A program made the position numbers and the translations under genes. The notes below the pieces were generated by a model, which saw only the letters and a list, made by a program, of their open reading frames with translations, was not told the origin of the DNA and searched no databases. DNA of 64,000 bases from Flagellimonas olearia (GTDB lineage Bacteria > Bacteroidota > Bacteroidia > Flavobacteriales > Flavobacteriaceae): contig NZ_WELG01000002.1 in the NCBI RefSeq assembly GCF_009184425.1, positions 1,302,001-1,366,000 of the forward strand, read 5' to 3'. Below are positions 26,190-35,285 of this stretch, one piece after another (the stretch's first letter is position 1; each line of letters begins with the position of its first letter).

Positions 26190-26564
26190 CTATGATTTGG
26201 AATCGTGCTCCGGTTTCAGGAGCATGGCATCGGGATATTTTTTTCGGACTTCAAGGTATTTTCGTTCCGCCTCCAATTTGGTCTTGAACCGGCCAAGGCG
26301 AACCCGGTAGGTAGGGGATTCAAATTCAATTTTGGAATCCCATCCCGGAAAATCAATTTCAACCTGGGCCTTCAGGTTCTGTGCTTTTTGGTAGGAGCCA
26401 AAACCTACTTGGATTTGGTAAAACTCTGCTTTTGAGTTCACTTCGGTATAGCGTTTTACCAACTCGTCTATTTTAGGGTCCTGCTGTATGGAAACTGTTC
26501 CTTCCTGTGCGGAAATATGCAGGGCAAAGCCTGTAAAAAGCGCAATAAATACAAGAGTCTTCAT
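26190..26564 (-). CDS. SPOR domain protein
   Basis: About 124 residues from the ATG at 26564 (MKTLVFIALFTGF), giving a signal peptide ending near HISAQ. The ATG at 26585 is possible; longer starts lie upstream of the predicted promoter. The C-terminal SPOR domain (about 50-120) has FYQIQVGFGSYQKAQNLK and YRVRLGRFKTKLEAE, the alternating pattern of peptidoglycan-binding SPOR folds. It probably binds denuded septal peptidoglycan. It is divergent from actA. Confidence 0.85.
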   Translation of the reverse strand: MKTLVFIALFTGFALHISAQEGTVSIQQDPKIDELVKRYTEVNSKAEFYQIQVGFGSYQKAQNLKAQVEIDFPGWDSKIEFESPTYRVRLGRFKTKLEAERKYLEVRKKYPDAMLLKPEHDSKS

Positions 26565-26597
26565 ATAATTCAAGTGTTTTGACATACGGTCATGGTG

Positions 26598-26605
26598 CAA
26601 AAGTA
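26598..26605 (-). promoter_or_regulatory. Putative -7 promoter box of the SPOR gene
   Basis: On the minus strand this reads TACTTTTG, a perfect TAnnTTTG match, 34 bases before the ATG at 26564. It rules out the longest frames as the real start. Confidence 0.5.
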
Positions 26606-26704
26606 AATTTTTATGGTCTAACCCCGTTGAACCCACTTTATTTAGAATCTTTATAAATTAGAAGTTATAAATACCTTAACATTTCAAAAAATGGCGCTAT
26701 GTCG

Positions 26705-26712
26705 TACTTTTG
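26705..26712 (+). promoter_or_regulatory. Putative -7 promoter box of the act-cox operon
   Basis: TACTTTTG matches TAnnTTTG. The -33 position has only TTTC. The first good start codon, the ATG at 26800, lies about 88 bases downstream, so the leader is about 80 bases. Confidence 0.5.
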
Positions 26713-26799
26713 TGACCAATTTTGGTAGGACTGGAAGCTATTGTTCTCAATATCAATAGAAATAATCATGCCAAAGATTTCGATAGAAATTTCGTTAAT

Positions 26800-28134
26800 A
26801 TGAAAAAGGTTTTGTACCGCCATCTATTTTCTAAAATTTTAGGTTTCTCTCTCCTATTTTTCTCCATTTCATTTTATGCGCAGGAAGAAGCTGCCGCCGC
26901 AGGTGGTGGTGATCCGGCAAAAGGGAAACAGCTCTTTAACCAGAACTGTGCTGCTTGCCACGCCCTGGACCGTAAAATGACAGGTCCTGCCCTGGCCAAC
27001 GTGGAAGCGCGTTTGTCAGAGGATCAAGGATTGGATAAGGAGTGGCTGTATTCTTGGATCAAGAACAGCCCTGGGATGATTAGTTCAGGGGATTCCTATG
27101 CAAATGCAATTTACGCCGAGTACAATCAGGCGGCAATGACGCCTTTCCCAACCTTGTCCAATCAGGACATCGATGATATTTTGGCCTATACGGCCGCTCC
27201 GCCTCCTGCGCCAGCAGCTGCTCCAGCGGCATCAGGTGGAGGTGATGGAGGTTCTGCTGCGTCTGGTGGAATATCCAATGAAGTGATTTTGGGTGCCTTG
27301 GCGTTGGTGTTCGGTCTGTTGGTCATCATGTTGATTTTGGTGAACAAGACCTTGCGTAGAATCGCGGAAGCCAATGGGGTTGTGTTGGAACAAGAGAAAG
27401 AAAAACGTCTTCCCATTTGGAAAGCGTTTGCCAAAAACCAGTTTTTGGTCTTGGTAAGTGCCATTTTCCTTTTGTTGGCCAGCGCGTATTTCGCTTATGG
27501 ATGGATGATGCAGGTGGGTGTCGATCAAGGATATGCCCCGGTACAGCCCATTCACTTTTCACATAAGATCCACGCAGGGGACAATAAGATAGATTGTAAA
27601 TATTGCCACTCTTCGGCAAGGGTTTCAAAAACATCGGGGATACCTTCCTTGAATGTTTGTATGAACTGTCACAAGTCCATCTACCAATATGCCGGTAATC
27701 CAGAAGGACCATCAGCTGAAGATTTGGCTGCCGGTCACACCAATGATTTTTACACCGCTGAAATCAAAAAGCTGTACAAGGCCGTTGGATGGGATGAGGA
27801 AAATCAATCCTACACTGGTGAGACACAACCAGTGCAATGGGTAAGAATACATAACCTGCCTGATTTTGCCTATTTCAACCACTCCCAGCACGTTTCTGTT
27901 GCGGGGGTTGCTTGCCAGACTTGTCACGGTCCTGTTGAGGAAATGGAAGTCGTGGAACAATTTGCGCCATTGACCATGGGTTGGTGTGTAAACTGTCACA
28001 GGGAGACCAATGTGAAGATCGAGGGCAATGCCTACTACGAGGCCATTCATGAGGAGTTGTCCAAAAAGTATGGCGTTGAGCAGTTGACCGCGGCCATGAT
28101 GGGTGGTATAGAATGTGGTAAGTGTCACTATTAA
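26800..28134 (+). CDS. actA: Alternative complex III cytochrome c subunit ActA (fused mono-haem plus penta-haem)
   Basis: 444 residues from the ATG at 26800, which gives a proper signal peptide (ending SFYAQ); 26 further upstream codons do not look like a signal. A mono-haem cytochrome c domain has CAACH at 50-54. A proline/alanine/glycine linker and two hydrophobic segments (VILGALALVFGLLVIMLILV and QFLVLVSAIFLLLASAYFAY) follow. The C-terminal part has five more CxxCH sites (CKYCH, CMNCH, CQTCH, CVNCH, CGKCH). Total six haems. ActA carries electrons within the menaquinol:cytochrome c oxidoreductase ACIII. First gene of actA-F coxBA. Confidence 0.95.
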   Translation: MKKVLYRHLFSKILGFSLLFFSISFYAQEEAAAAGGGDPAKGKQLFNQNCAACHALDRKMTGPALANVEARLSEDQGLDKEWLYSWIKNSPGMISSGDSYANAIYAEYNQAAMTPFPTLSNQDIDDILAYTAAPPPAPAAAPAASGGGDGGSAASGGISNEVILGALALVFGLLVIMLILVNKTLRRIAEANGVVLEQEKEKRLPIWKAFAKNQFLVLVSAIFLLLASAYFAYGWMMQVGVDQGYAPVQPIHFSHKIHAGDNKIDCKYCHSSARVSKTSGIPSLNVCMNCHKSIYQYAGNPEGPSAEDLAAGHTNDFYTAEIKKLYKAVGWDEENQSYTGETQPVQWVRIHNLPDFAYFNHSQHVSVAGVACQTCHGPVEEMEVVEQFAPLTMGWCVNCHRETNVKIEGNAYYEAIHEELSKKYGVEQLTAAMMGGIECGKCHY

Positions 28135-28166
28135 GAATTAAAGGAAGATAATCTCAGATATATCGT

Positions 28167-31100
28167 ATGGCATCAAACAAAAAATATTGGAAAAGTGAAG
28201 CGGAGCTGAATCCGAACGATTCCATTGTTGAGACGCTAAGACAAAACGAATTTACAGAACAGATCCCCGTTGATGAGTTTTTGGGTGACAAGGAGAACTT
28301 GTCCGCTTCAAATACCAACAGAAGGGACTTTCTGAAATATGTTGGGTTCAGTACGGCAGCGGCGGCTGTTGCTGCATGTGAGGGGCCGGTCCATAAGTCC
28401 ATACCCTACGTGGTGCAGCCGGACAATATTGTTCCGGGTGTGGCCAACTATTACGCAACCACTATTGCGGATGGTTTTGATTTTGCCAGTGTTTTGGTAA
28501 AAACAAGGGAAGGAAGACCTATAAAAATAGAAAACAACACCGATGCCAAGGTGAACGGAAGTGCCAATGCAAGGGTTCAAGCCTCTGTGTTGACACTGTA
28601 TGATAGCAAGCGGGTTCAAGGGCCAAGTGCCAATGGTGAGCCTGTGGAGTGGATGGTGTTGGATGCTACGGTAAAAGCTAAATTGGGAAGTTTGAAAGGG
28701 TCTAACCGACAAATTGTTTTGTTGACCCAGACGTATGCCAGTCCATCTACCGATAAATTGATCGCTGAGTTCAAGGAAGCTTATGGTGAAAACGTGAACC
28801 ACGTGGTTTATGATGCCATTTCCGAAGATGCTGCGCTCAATGCGTTCAATGCTGCTTATGGTGAGCGTGCCTTGGCTGATTACGATTTTGAAAAAGCAGA
28901 ATTGATCGTTTCCTTCGGGGCCGATTTCTTGGGAGATTGGCAAGGAGGAGGCTATGATAGCGGATATGCCAAAGGACGTGTGCCCAAACATGGGAAAATG
29001 TCCAGGCACATTCAATTGGAGTCCAATATGTCTTTGTCCGGAGCCAATGCGGACAAGCGTTATCCCATGACCCCAACCCAACAAAAAGTTGCCTTGGCCA
29101 AGTTGTATGGCAAATTGAACGGCAGTAGTGTTGGTGGAGGGACTTCTGATGTGGATGAAGCTGTGGATAAGGTTGCTTCCGAGTTGAAAAAAGCGGGAAG
29201 CAAAGCCGTTGTGGTCACAGGACTTAATGATGTAAATGCACAGACGGTTGTCTTGGCCATCAATAAATTATTGGCCAGTGAGGCTTTTGATGCCAAAAAC
29301 CCACGATATGTGCGTCAAGGTGATACGGCCAAAGTGGGCAAGTTGATTGCCGATATGAATGCCGGTCGTGTTGGGGCTTTGATCATGGACGGGGTGAATC
29401 CTGCCTATACATTGCCCAATGCCGAGGAGTTTGTAACCGGACTTGGAAAAGTTGATGTTTCCGTGGCATTTGCGTTCAATAATGACGAAACCGCCCAAGC
29501 GGCTGGTTATGTTGCTGCTGCTTCCCACTACTTGGAGTCTTGGGGCGATGCACAGTTCAAAAAAGGACAATACACTTTAATGCAACCTGCCATCCGACAG
29601 TTGTTCGATACAAGACAGTTCCAAACGGCCTTGTTGACTTGGATGGGCAGTGAAAAAGCATATTACGATTACATCAAGGAAACTTGGAGTGCGGATATCC
29701 TTCAGGGAGGGTCTTGGAACAAGGCGCTTCAGGATGGGGTTTTTGCAGCTTCTGCTCCTGTTGCCCAAGAAGAGGGTGCCGTTGCAGCTTCACAAGCTGA
29801 GGCGGAAGAAGCGGAAGGTGAATCCACAGTGGTTCCCATTGCCTCTGCAATTCGCTCCTTGGTGAATGCTACCAGTGCCGGAACGGAATTGGTGCTATAT
29901 TCCAAAGTAGGTATGGGAGATGGCCGACAGGCCAACAACCCATGGTTGCAAGAGTTCCCTGATCCTATTTCAAGGGTTTCTTGGGACAACTACGTGACTG
30001 TTTCCAAAGCCGATGCCGAAAAATGGGGTGTGGAAAACAAGATGGTCGCCGATGGTGGTGTCAATGGTAGCTATGTAAAATTGACCGTTGATGGAAAAGT
30101 ATTGGAAAGTGTTCCGGTAATCGTACAGCCTGGTCAGGCGGTAGGAACCGTGGGACTTTCTTTTGGATATGGTAAAAAAGCCGGAATGCAAGCTGAAATG
30201 GCTACGGGGGTAAATGCTTACACCTTGTATACCAATTTTTCAGATGTACAGTCCGTTACTGTTGAAAAGGCTGCTGGAGAGCATGAGTTTGCTTGTATCC
30301 AGTCGCAAAAAACATTGATGGGTAGAGGGGATATCATCAAGGAAACTACCTTGGAGATCTTCAATACCAAGGACCATGCAGAGTGGAATCATATGCCACA
30401 GGTTTCATTGAACCACAATGAAATCCCTGTGACTTCTCCAGATGCCGACCTTTGGGATGAGTTCGATCGTTCTATTGGGCATCACTTCAACTTGTCCATC
30501 GACTTGAATGCTTGTACAGGATGTGGGGCTTGCGTTATAGCTTGTCACGCTGAAAACAACGTTCCGGTTGTGGGTAAAGCAGAGATGCGTCGTTCCCGTG
30601 ATATGCACTGGTTGCGCATCGATAGATATTACTCTTCAGAGGAGACCTTTGAGCAGGATAATGAGAAGAAGGACGGAATGGACGGTCTATGGGGTGAAAA
30701 AGGTTCCTTGGGTGGATTCAGGGAGATGGAAGATCCATCGGCCAATCCTCAGGTAGCCTTCCAGCCTGTAATGTGCCAACACTGTAACCATGCACCCTGT
30801 GAAACGGTTTGTCCGGTTGCGGCCACATCGCACAGTAGACAAGGTCAGAACCATATGGCATACAACCGTTGCGTGGGTACTAGATATTGTGCCAACAACT
30901 GTCCCTACAAAGTACGTCGATTCAACTGGTTCTTGTACAACAACAATGACGAGTTCGATTTCAATATGAACAATGACTTGGGCAAGATGGTCATCAACCC
31001 AGATGTGAACGTTCGTTCAAGAGGGGTAATGGAAAAATGCTCCATGTGTATCCAAATGACGCAAAAGACCATTTTGGATGCCAAGCGCGATGGACGTGTC

Positions 31101-31298
31101 ATCAAGGATGGAGAGTTCCAAACAGCCTGTTCTGCAGCATGTAGCAGTGGAGCTATGGTATTTGGGGATGTTAATGATCACGACAGTAAAGTTGCCAAGT
31201 TGAAGGAAGATGATAGAATGTACCACTTGTTGGAGCATGTGGGTACAAAACCCAATGTGTTCTATCATGTTAAAGTAAGAAACACCAACGAGGCGTAA
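28167..31298 (+). CDS. actB: Alternative complex III iron-sulfur/molybdopterin-like subunit ActB
   Basis: 1043 residues. A Tat-like motif (NRRDFLKYVG) near residue 52 is followed by an alanine-rich stretch ending AACEGP. The large central part is related to molybdopterin oxidoreductases; in known ACIII it binds no molybdenum. The C-terminal part is a four-cluster ferredoxin-type domain: CTGCGACVIACHAENN, CQHCNHAPCETVCPVA, CVGTRYCANNCPYKVRR and CSMCIQM with CSAACSSGA. It relays electrons inside the complex on the periplasmic side. It lies 32 bases after actA. Confidence 0.96.
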   Translation: MASNKKYWKSEAELNPNDSIVETLRQNEFTEQIPVDEFLGDKENLSASNTNRRDFLKYVGFSTAAAAVAACEGPVHKSIPYVVQPDNIVPGVANYYATTIADGFDFASVLVKTREGRPIKIENNTDAKVNGSANARVQASVLTLYDSKRVQGPSANGEPVEWMVLDATVKAKLGSLKGSNRQIVLLTQTYASPSTDKLIAEFKEAYGENVNHVVYDAISEDAALNAFNAAYGERALADYDFEKAELIVSFGADFLGDWQGGGYDSGYAKGRVPKHGKMSRHIQLESNMSLSGANADKRYPMTPTQQKVALAKLYGKLNGSSVGGGTSDVDEAVDKVASELKKAGSKAVVVTGLNDVNAQTVVLAINKLLASEAFDAKNPRYVRQGDTAKVGKLIADMNAGRVGALIMDGVNPAYTLPNAEEFVTGLGKVDVSVAFAFNNDETAQAAGYVAAASHYLESWGDAQFKKGQYTLMQPAIRQLFDTRQFQTALLTWMGSEKAYYDYIKETWSADILQGGSWNKALQDGVFAASAPVAQEEGAVAASQAEAEEAEGESTVVPIASAIRSLVNATSAGTELVLYSKVGMGDGRQANNPWLQEFPDPISRVSWDNYVTVSKADAEKWGVENKMVADGGVNGSYVKLTVDGKVLESVPVIVQPGQAVGTVGLSFGYGKKAGMQAEMATGVNAYTLYTNFSDVQSVTVEKAAGEHEFACIQSQKTLMGRGDIIKETTLEIFNTKDHAEWNHMPQVSLNHNEIPVTSPDADLWDEFDRSIGHHFNLSIDLNACTGCGACVIACHAENNVPVVGKAEMRRSRDMHWLRIDRYYSSEETFEQDNEKKDGMDGLWGEKGSLGGFREMEDPSANPQVAFQPVMCQHCNHAPCETVCPVAATSHSRQGQNHMAYNRCVGTRYCANNCPYKVRRFNWFLYNNNDEFDFNMNNDLGKMVINPDVNVRSRGVMEKCSMCIQMTQKTILDAKRDGRVIKDGEFQTACSAACSSGAMVFGDVNDHDSKVAKLKEDDRMYHLLEHVGTKPNVFYHVKVRNTNEA

Positions 31299-31328
31299 TC
31301 AATAAAAGAAGTAACTAGAAGATAAATT

Positions 31329-32783
31329 ATGGCGTCGCATTACGAAGCACCTATTCGAAAGCCCTTAGTACTTGGAGACAAAGGATACCACGATGTAACC
31401 GTGGACATTGCCCGTCCGGTAGAGGGAAAGGCCAATAAACAATGGTGGATTGTCTTCACCATTGCCCTTGTGGCATTCCTTTGGGGTCTAGGATGTATCA
31501 TTTATACCGTTTCCACGGGTATTGGGGTTTGGGGTCTAAACCGAACCGTTAACTGGGCCTGGGATATTACCAACTTCGTTTGGTGGGTAGGTATTGGTCA
31601 CGCAGGAACCCTGATTTCGGCGGTACTGTTGTTGTTCCGTCAAAAATGGAGAATGGCGATCAACCGTTCCGCGGAGGCGATGACCATCTTCTCGGTAGTT
31701 CAGGCTGGTTTGTTCCCGATCATTCACATGGGTCGTCCATGGTTGGGTTACTGGGTACTTCCCATCCCTAACCAATTTGGTTCCCTTTGGGTGAACTTTA
31801 ACTCACCATTGCTTTGGGACGTATTTGCGATTTCAACTTACCTTTCTGTTTCATTGGTATTCTGGTGGACGGGTCTTTTGCCTGACTTCGCCATGATCCG
31901 TGACAGAGCGGTAAAACCTTTCCAAAAGAAAATATACAGCTTGTTGAGCTTCGGTTGGACCGGTAGGGCCAAAGACTGGCAACGTTTCGAGGAAGTTTCC
32001 TTGGTATTGGCCGGTTTGGCAACACCTTTGGTACTTTCCGTACACACCATCGTATCGTTTGACTTTGCTACTTCGGTAATTCCAGGATGGCACACCACCA
32101 TCTTCCCACCGTACTTCGTTGCTGGTGCGATTTTCTCTGGATTTGCCATGGTGAACACGCTTTTGATCATCATGCGTAAAGTATGTAATCTTGAAGCGTA
32201 TATCACAGTTCAACATATTGAGTTGATGAACATCGTGATCATGATTACAGGTTCCATCGTAGGATGTGCCTATATCACGGAGTTGTTCATTGCTTGGTAC
32301 TCAGGAGTGGAGTACGAACAATACGCTTTCTTGAACAGGGCTACCGGGCCTTACTGGTGGGCGTACTGGTCCATGATGACCTGTAACGTGTTCTCGCCCC
32401 AGTTCATGTGGTTTAAAAAATTGCGTACCAGTATCATGTTCTCTTTCTTTATCTCTATCGTGGTAAACATAGGGATGTGGTTTGAGCGTTTCGTGATCAT
32501 TGTTACCTCATTGCACAGGGATTACTTACCATCATCTTGGACCATGTTCTCCCCAACCTTTGTGGATATCGGAATCTTTATTGGAACCATAGGATTCTTC
32601 TTTGTGTTGTTCCTATTGTATTCCAGAACATTCCCTGTAATTGCCCAAGCGGAAGTGAAATCTATCTTGAAGGCATCAGGTGAAAAGTACAAGAAACTTA
32701 GGGATGCTGGAAAACCATTGTATGAAATGCCGGCTAAAGGAGGAAATACAACTAAAGCTAAAAAATCTAACGATAAAGAATAA
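31329..32783 (+). CDS. actC: Alternative complex III quinol-binding membrane subunit ActC
   Basis: 484 residues with about ten transmembrane helices, of the NrfD/PsrC type. Its homologue ActF is encoded three genes on. It contains FVWWVGIGHAGTLISAVLLL and LHRDYLPSSW, typical of ActC. The C-terminus is a short lysine-rich cytoplasmic tail. ActC and ActF form the quinol-oxidising membrane core. The next start follows the stop after two bases, so translation is probably coupled. Confidence 0.96.
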   Translation: MASHYEAPIRKPLVLGDKGYHDVTVDIARPVEGKANKQWWIVFTIALVAFLWGLGCIIYTVSTGIGVWGLNRTVNWAWDITNFVWWVGIGHAGTLISAVLLLFRQKWRMAINRSAEAMTIFSVVQAGLFPIIHMGRPWLGYWVLPIPNQFGSLWVNFNSPLLWDVFAISTYLSVSLVFWWTGLLPDFAMIRDRAVKPFQKKIYSLLSFGWTGRAKDWQRFEEVSLVLAGLATPLVLSVHTIVSFDFATSVIPGWHTTIFPPYFVAGAIFSGFAMVNTLLIIMRKVCNLEAYITVQHIELMNIVIMITGSIVGCAYITELFIAWYSGVEYEQYAFLNRATGPYWWAYWSMMTCNVFSPQFMWFKKLRTSIMFSFFISIVVNIGMWFERFVIIVTSLHRDYLPSSWTMFSPTFVDIGIFIGTIGFFFVLFLLYSRTFPVIAQAEVKSILKASGEKYKKLRDAGKPLYEMPAKGGNTTKAKKSNDKE

Positions 32784-32785
32784 TT

Positions 32786-33313
32786 ATGGCATCAAAAGTT
32801 ATACAAGCACTTTACCACGATGACGATGTGTTGATGCATGCCGTAAAGAAAGTGAGGGCAGAGCACCATCATATAGAGGAAGTATATACCCCTTTCCCAG
32901 TTCACGGTTTGGACAAGGCCATGGGATTGGCTGATACGCGAATTGCGATCACTTCCTTCATGTATGGCTGTTTGGGACTTACCGTGGCTATTGTGATGAT
33001 GAACTACATCATGATCGAGGATTGGCCCCAGGATATTGGAGGAAAGCCCAGCTTTAGCTATTTGGAGAATATGCCCGCCTTTGTTCCGATCATGTTCGAG
33101 TTGACGGTTTTCTTCGCGGCTCACTTGATGGTGATCACGTTTTACCTAAGAAGTAAAATGTGGCCCTTCAAAAAAGCGGAAAATCCCGATAAACGTACTA
33201 CGGATGACCATTTTTTGATGGAAATTGGAGTGCACGATAATGAAAAGGAGTTGACCGATTTGTTGTGGGAAACAGGAGCGGTGGAAATAAAAGTTACAGA
33301 AAAGGAGTCTTAA
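32786..33313 (+). CDS. actD: Alternative complex III subunit ActD (DUF3341)
   Basis: 175 residues. The N-terminal soluble part contains HIEEVYTPFPVHGLDKAMG, the hallmark of DUF3341. Two transmembrane helices follow (about 50-75 and 90-115), then a charged tail with MEIGVHDNE. It is a structural subunit between ActC and ActE in the known operon order. Confidence 0.95.
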   Translation: MASKVIQALYHDDDVLMHAVKKVRAEHHHIEEVYTPFPVHGLDKAMGLADTRIAITSFMYGCLGLTVAIVMMNYIMIEDWPQDIGGKPSFSYLENMPAFVPIMFELTVFFAAHLMVITFYLRSKMWPFKKAENPDKRTTDDHFLMEIGVHDNEKELTDLLWETGAVEIKVTEKES

Positions 33314-33317
33314 TACT

Positions 33318-33887
33318 ATGAAACTACTAGGTAAAATAAGTGTTGTATTGGCCTTGGTGTTGTTTGTTGCTGCTTGCGCTGACAAAAACAGACCAAACTA
33401 CCAATTTATGCCAAATATGTACGAAGGCGTAGGATATGAAACCTATCAAGGAGTGGATAATGGACTGTTCCCCGAAGGAACGGAAGCCATGTTGCCTGTT
33501 GAAGGAACCATCTCCAGAGGATATATGCCCTATGAGTTCGAAAATACTCCTGAAGGAAAAGAACTGGCAAGGTTGAATACAAGTCCCTTGGATTCATTGA
33601 ACTTGGAGGAAGACTTGGCTGCCGGAGCGGAATTGTACGCTATTTATTGTGCGGTATGCCATGGACCTAAAGGCGACGGACAAGGAAACTTGGTAAAACG
33701 TGAAAAAATATTGGGTGTTCCCAGCTACAGTGATGTGGCAAGAAACATTACCGTGGGTACTACGTACCATACCATCTACTATGGTTTGAATTCCATGGGC
33801 TCCTATGCATCTCAGTTCGCTAATGAAAAAGAGATGTGGCAGGTGTCGGAATACGTGATGAAGTTAAAGGGGGACCTAACAAAATAA
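33318..33887 (+). CDS. actE: Alternative complex III mono-haem cytochrome c lipoprotein ActE
   Basis: 189 residues. The signal ends in FVAAC, so it is lipid-anchored. It contains MPNMYEGVGYETY, typical of ActE, one haem site CAVCH near 112-116, and a distal methionine candidate in YGLNSMGSYASQ. It probably passes electrons from ActB towards the oxidase. Starts four bases after the actD stop. Confidence 0.95.
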   Translation: MKLLGKISVVLALVLFVAACADKNRPNYQFMPNMYEGVGYETYQGVDNGLFPEGTEAMLPVEGTISRGYMPYEFENTPEGKELARLNTSPLDSLNLEEDLAAGAELYAIYCAVCHGPKGDGQGNLVKREKILGVPSYSDVARNITVGTTYHTIYYGLNSMGSYASQFANEKEMWQVSEYVMKLKGDLTK

Positions 33888-33904
33888 TTGGATAAGAGTA
33901 AACT

Positions 33905-35257
33905 ATGTACACCTTTTCAAACAGACTTAAAATAGGATCTTTCATTGCCATGGGGCTTGGAGTTATTTTCTTGGCCATTGGTTTTCTATCGGCTCCATCA
34001 ACAGTGGAAGAGGCAAAGGCCATTGTGGCTGCCCATGATGATGGCCACGGAGGTGGTCACGGACAAGAGGCTGTGAGCCATGGAGGTGATCAAGGCCATG
34101 GAGAAAGTGCCGCACACGGTGCAGAAGCTTCGCATGATGAAGGACATGATGCCTCACATGATGAGCATTTATTGCACCAACTACAGAACAAGCCTTGGGC
34201 CGCACTGTATGTAGCTGCTTTCTTTTTCTTTATGATCGCTTTGGGGGTATTGGCCTTCTACGCCATACAACGTGCCGCACAGGCAGGTTGGTCGCCCTTA
34301 TTGTTTAGGGTCATGGAAGGGATTACCTCGTACTTGGTACCAGGAGGTATCGTAGTCTTTGTGATTTTGGTACTCTCTGTAATGCACATGAACCATATGT
34401 TCGTGTGGATGGATGCCGATGTTGTGGCACACGATGAATTGCTACAAGGAAAAGCAGGATATTTGAACCCAACCTTCTTCTTGGTAAGGGCCGCTATATT
34501 CTTGGGCGGATGGATTTTTTACCGTGAGTATTCCAGAAAGCTTTCTTTGGCTCAAGACGAGTCTGATGACGATAGCAACTTTATAAAGAACTTTAGATGG
34601 TCTGCCGGATTCTTGGTATTCTATTTGGTTACTGAATCCATGATGTCATGGGATTGGATCATGAGTTTGGATCCACACTGGTTCAGCACCCTTTTTGGAT
34701 GGTATGTATTTGCCAGTATGTTCGTTTCAGGGATTACTGTGATTGCCATGGTGACTATTTACCTAAAATCAAAAGGATATTTAGAGCAGGTGAACAATAG
34801 CCACATCCACGATTTGGCCAAGTTTATGTTCGGTATCAGTATTTTCTGGACGTACCTATGGTTTGCCCAATTCATGTTGATTTGGTATGCCAACATTCCT
34901 GAGGAGGTTACCTATTATGTGGCACGTTTCCAAGATTTCAAACTGCCGTTCTTCGCCATGTTGGTGATGAACTTTGTGTTCCCATTGTTGGTGTTGATGA
35001 ACAGCGACTACAAACGGGTCAACTGGTTTGTGATCATGGCAGGTATCGTGGTATTGGCAGGACACTATTTGGATATCTTTAATATGGTGATGCCGGCAAC
35101 GGTAGGAGACCAATGGTATATCGGGTTGCCCGAAATAGGAGGTATATTGTTCTTTGGAGGTCTATTTGTGTACTGGGTGTTCAATACCTTGACCAAGGCT
35201 CCGTTGCAGCCCAAGCGCAATCCATTTATTGAGGAAAGTAGACATTTTCATTATTAA
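33905..35257 (+). CDS. actF: Alternative complex III membrane subunit ActF, with histidine-rich loop
   Basis: 450 residues, about ten transmembrane helices, homologous to ActC but with the quinone-site residues less conserved in the family. After the first helix (FIAMGLGVIFLAIGFLS) comes a loop at about 43-92 very rich in histidine, glycine, aspartate and glutamate (HGGGHG, HGGDQGHGE and similar). This loop could bind metal ions such as Cu, Zn or Ni near the oxidase; that is inference. The rest has WDWIMSLDPHWFSTLFGWY, typical of ActF. Confidence 0.95.
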   Translation: MYTFSNRLKIGSFIAMGLGVIFLAIGFLSAPSTVEEAKAIVAAHDDGHGGGHGQEAVSHGGDQGHGESAAHGAEASHDEGHDASHDEHLLHQLQNKPWAALYVAAFFFFMIALGVLAFYAIQRAAQAGWSPLLFRVMEGITSYLVPGGIVVFVILVLSVMHMNHMFVWMDADVVAHDELLQGKAGYLNPTFFLVRAAIFLGGWIFYREYSRKLSLAQDESDDDSNFIKNFRWSAGFLVFYLVTESMMSWDWIMSLDPHWFSTLFGWYVFASMFVSGITVIAMVTIYLKSKGYLEQVNNSHIHDLAKFMFGISIFWTYLWFAQFMLIWYANIPEEVTYYVARFQDFKLPFFAMLVMNFVFPLLVLMNSDYKRVNWFVIMAGIVVLAGHYLDIFNMVMPATVGDQWYIGLPEIGGILFFGGLFVYWVFNTLTKAPLQPKRNPFIEESRHFHY

Positions 35258-35285
35258 TACGATTTAAGTCTTAGATAAGTATACA

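Noticed and set aside
26722-26799. Longer N-terminus for ActA
   Set aside because: The 26 extra residues are polar and would bury the signal peptide that begins at the ATG at 26800.
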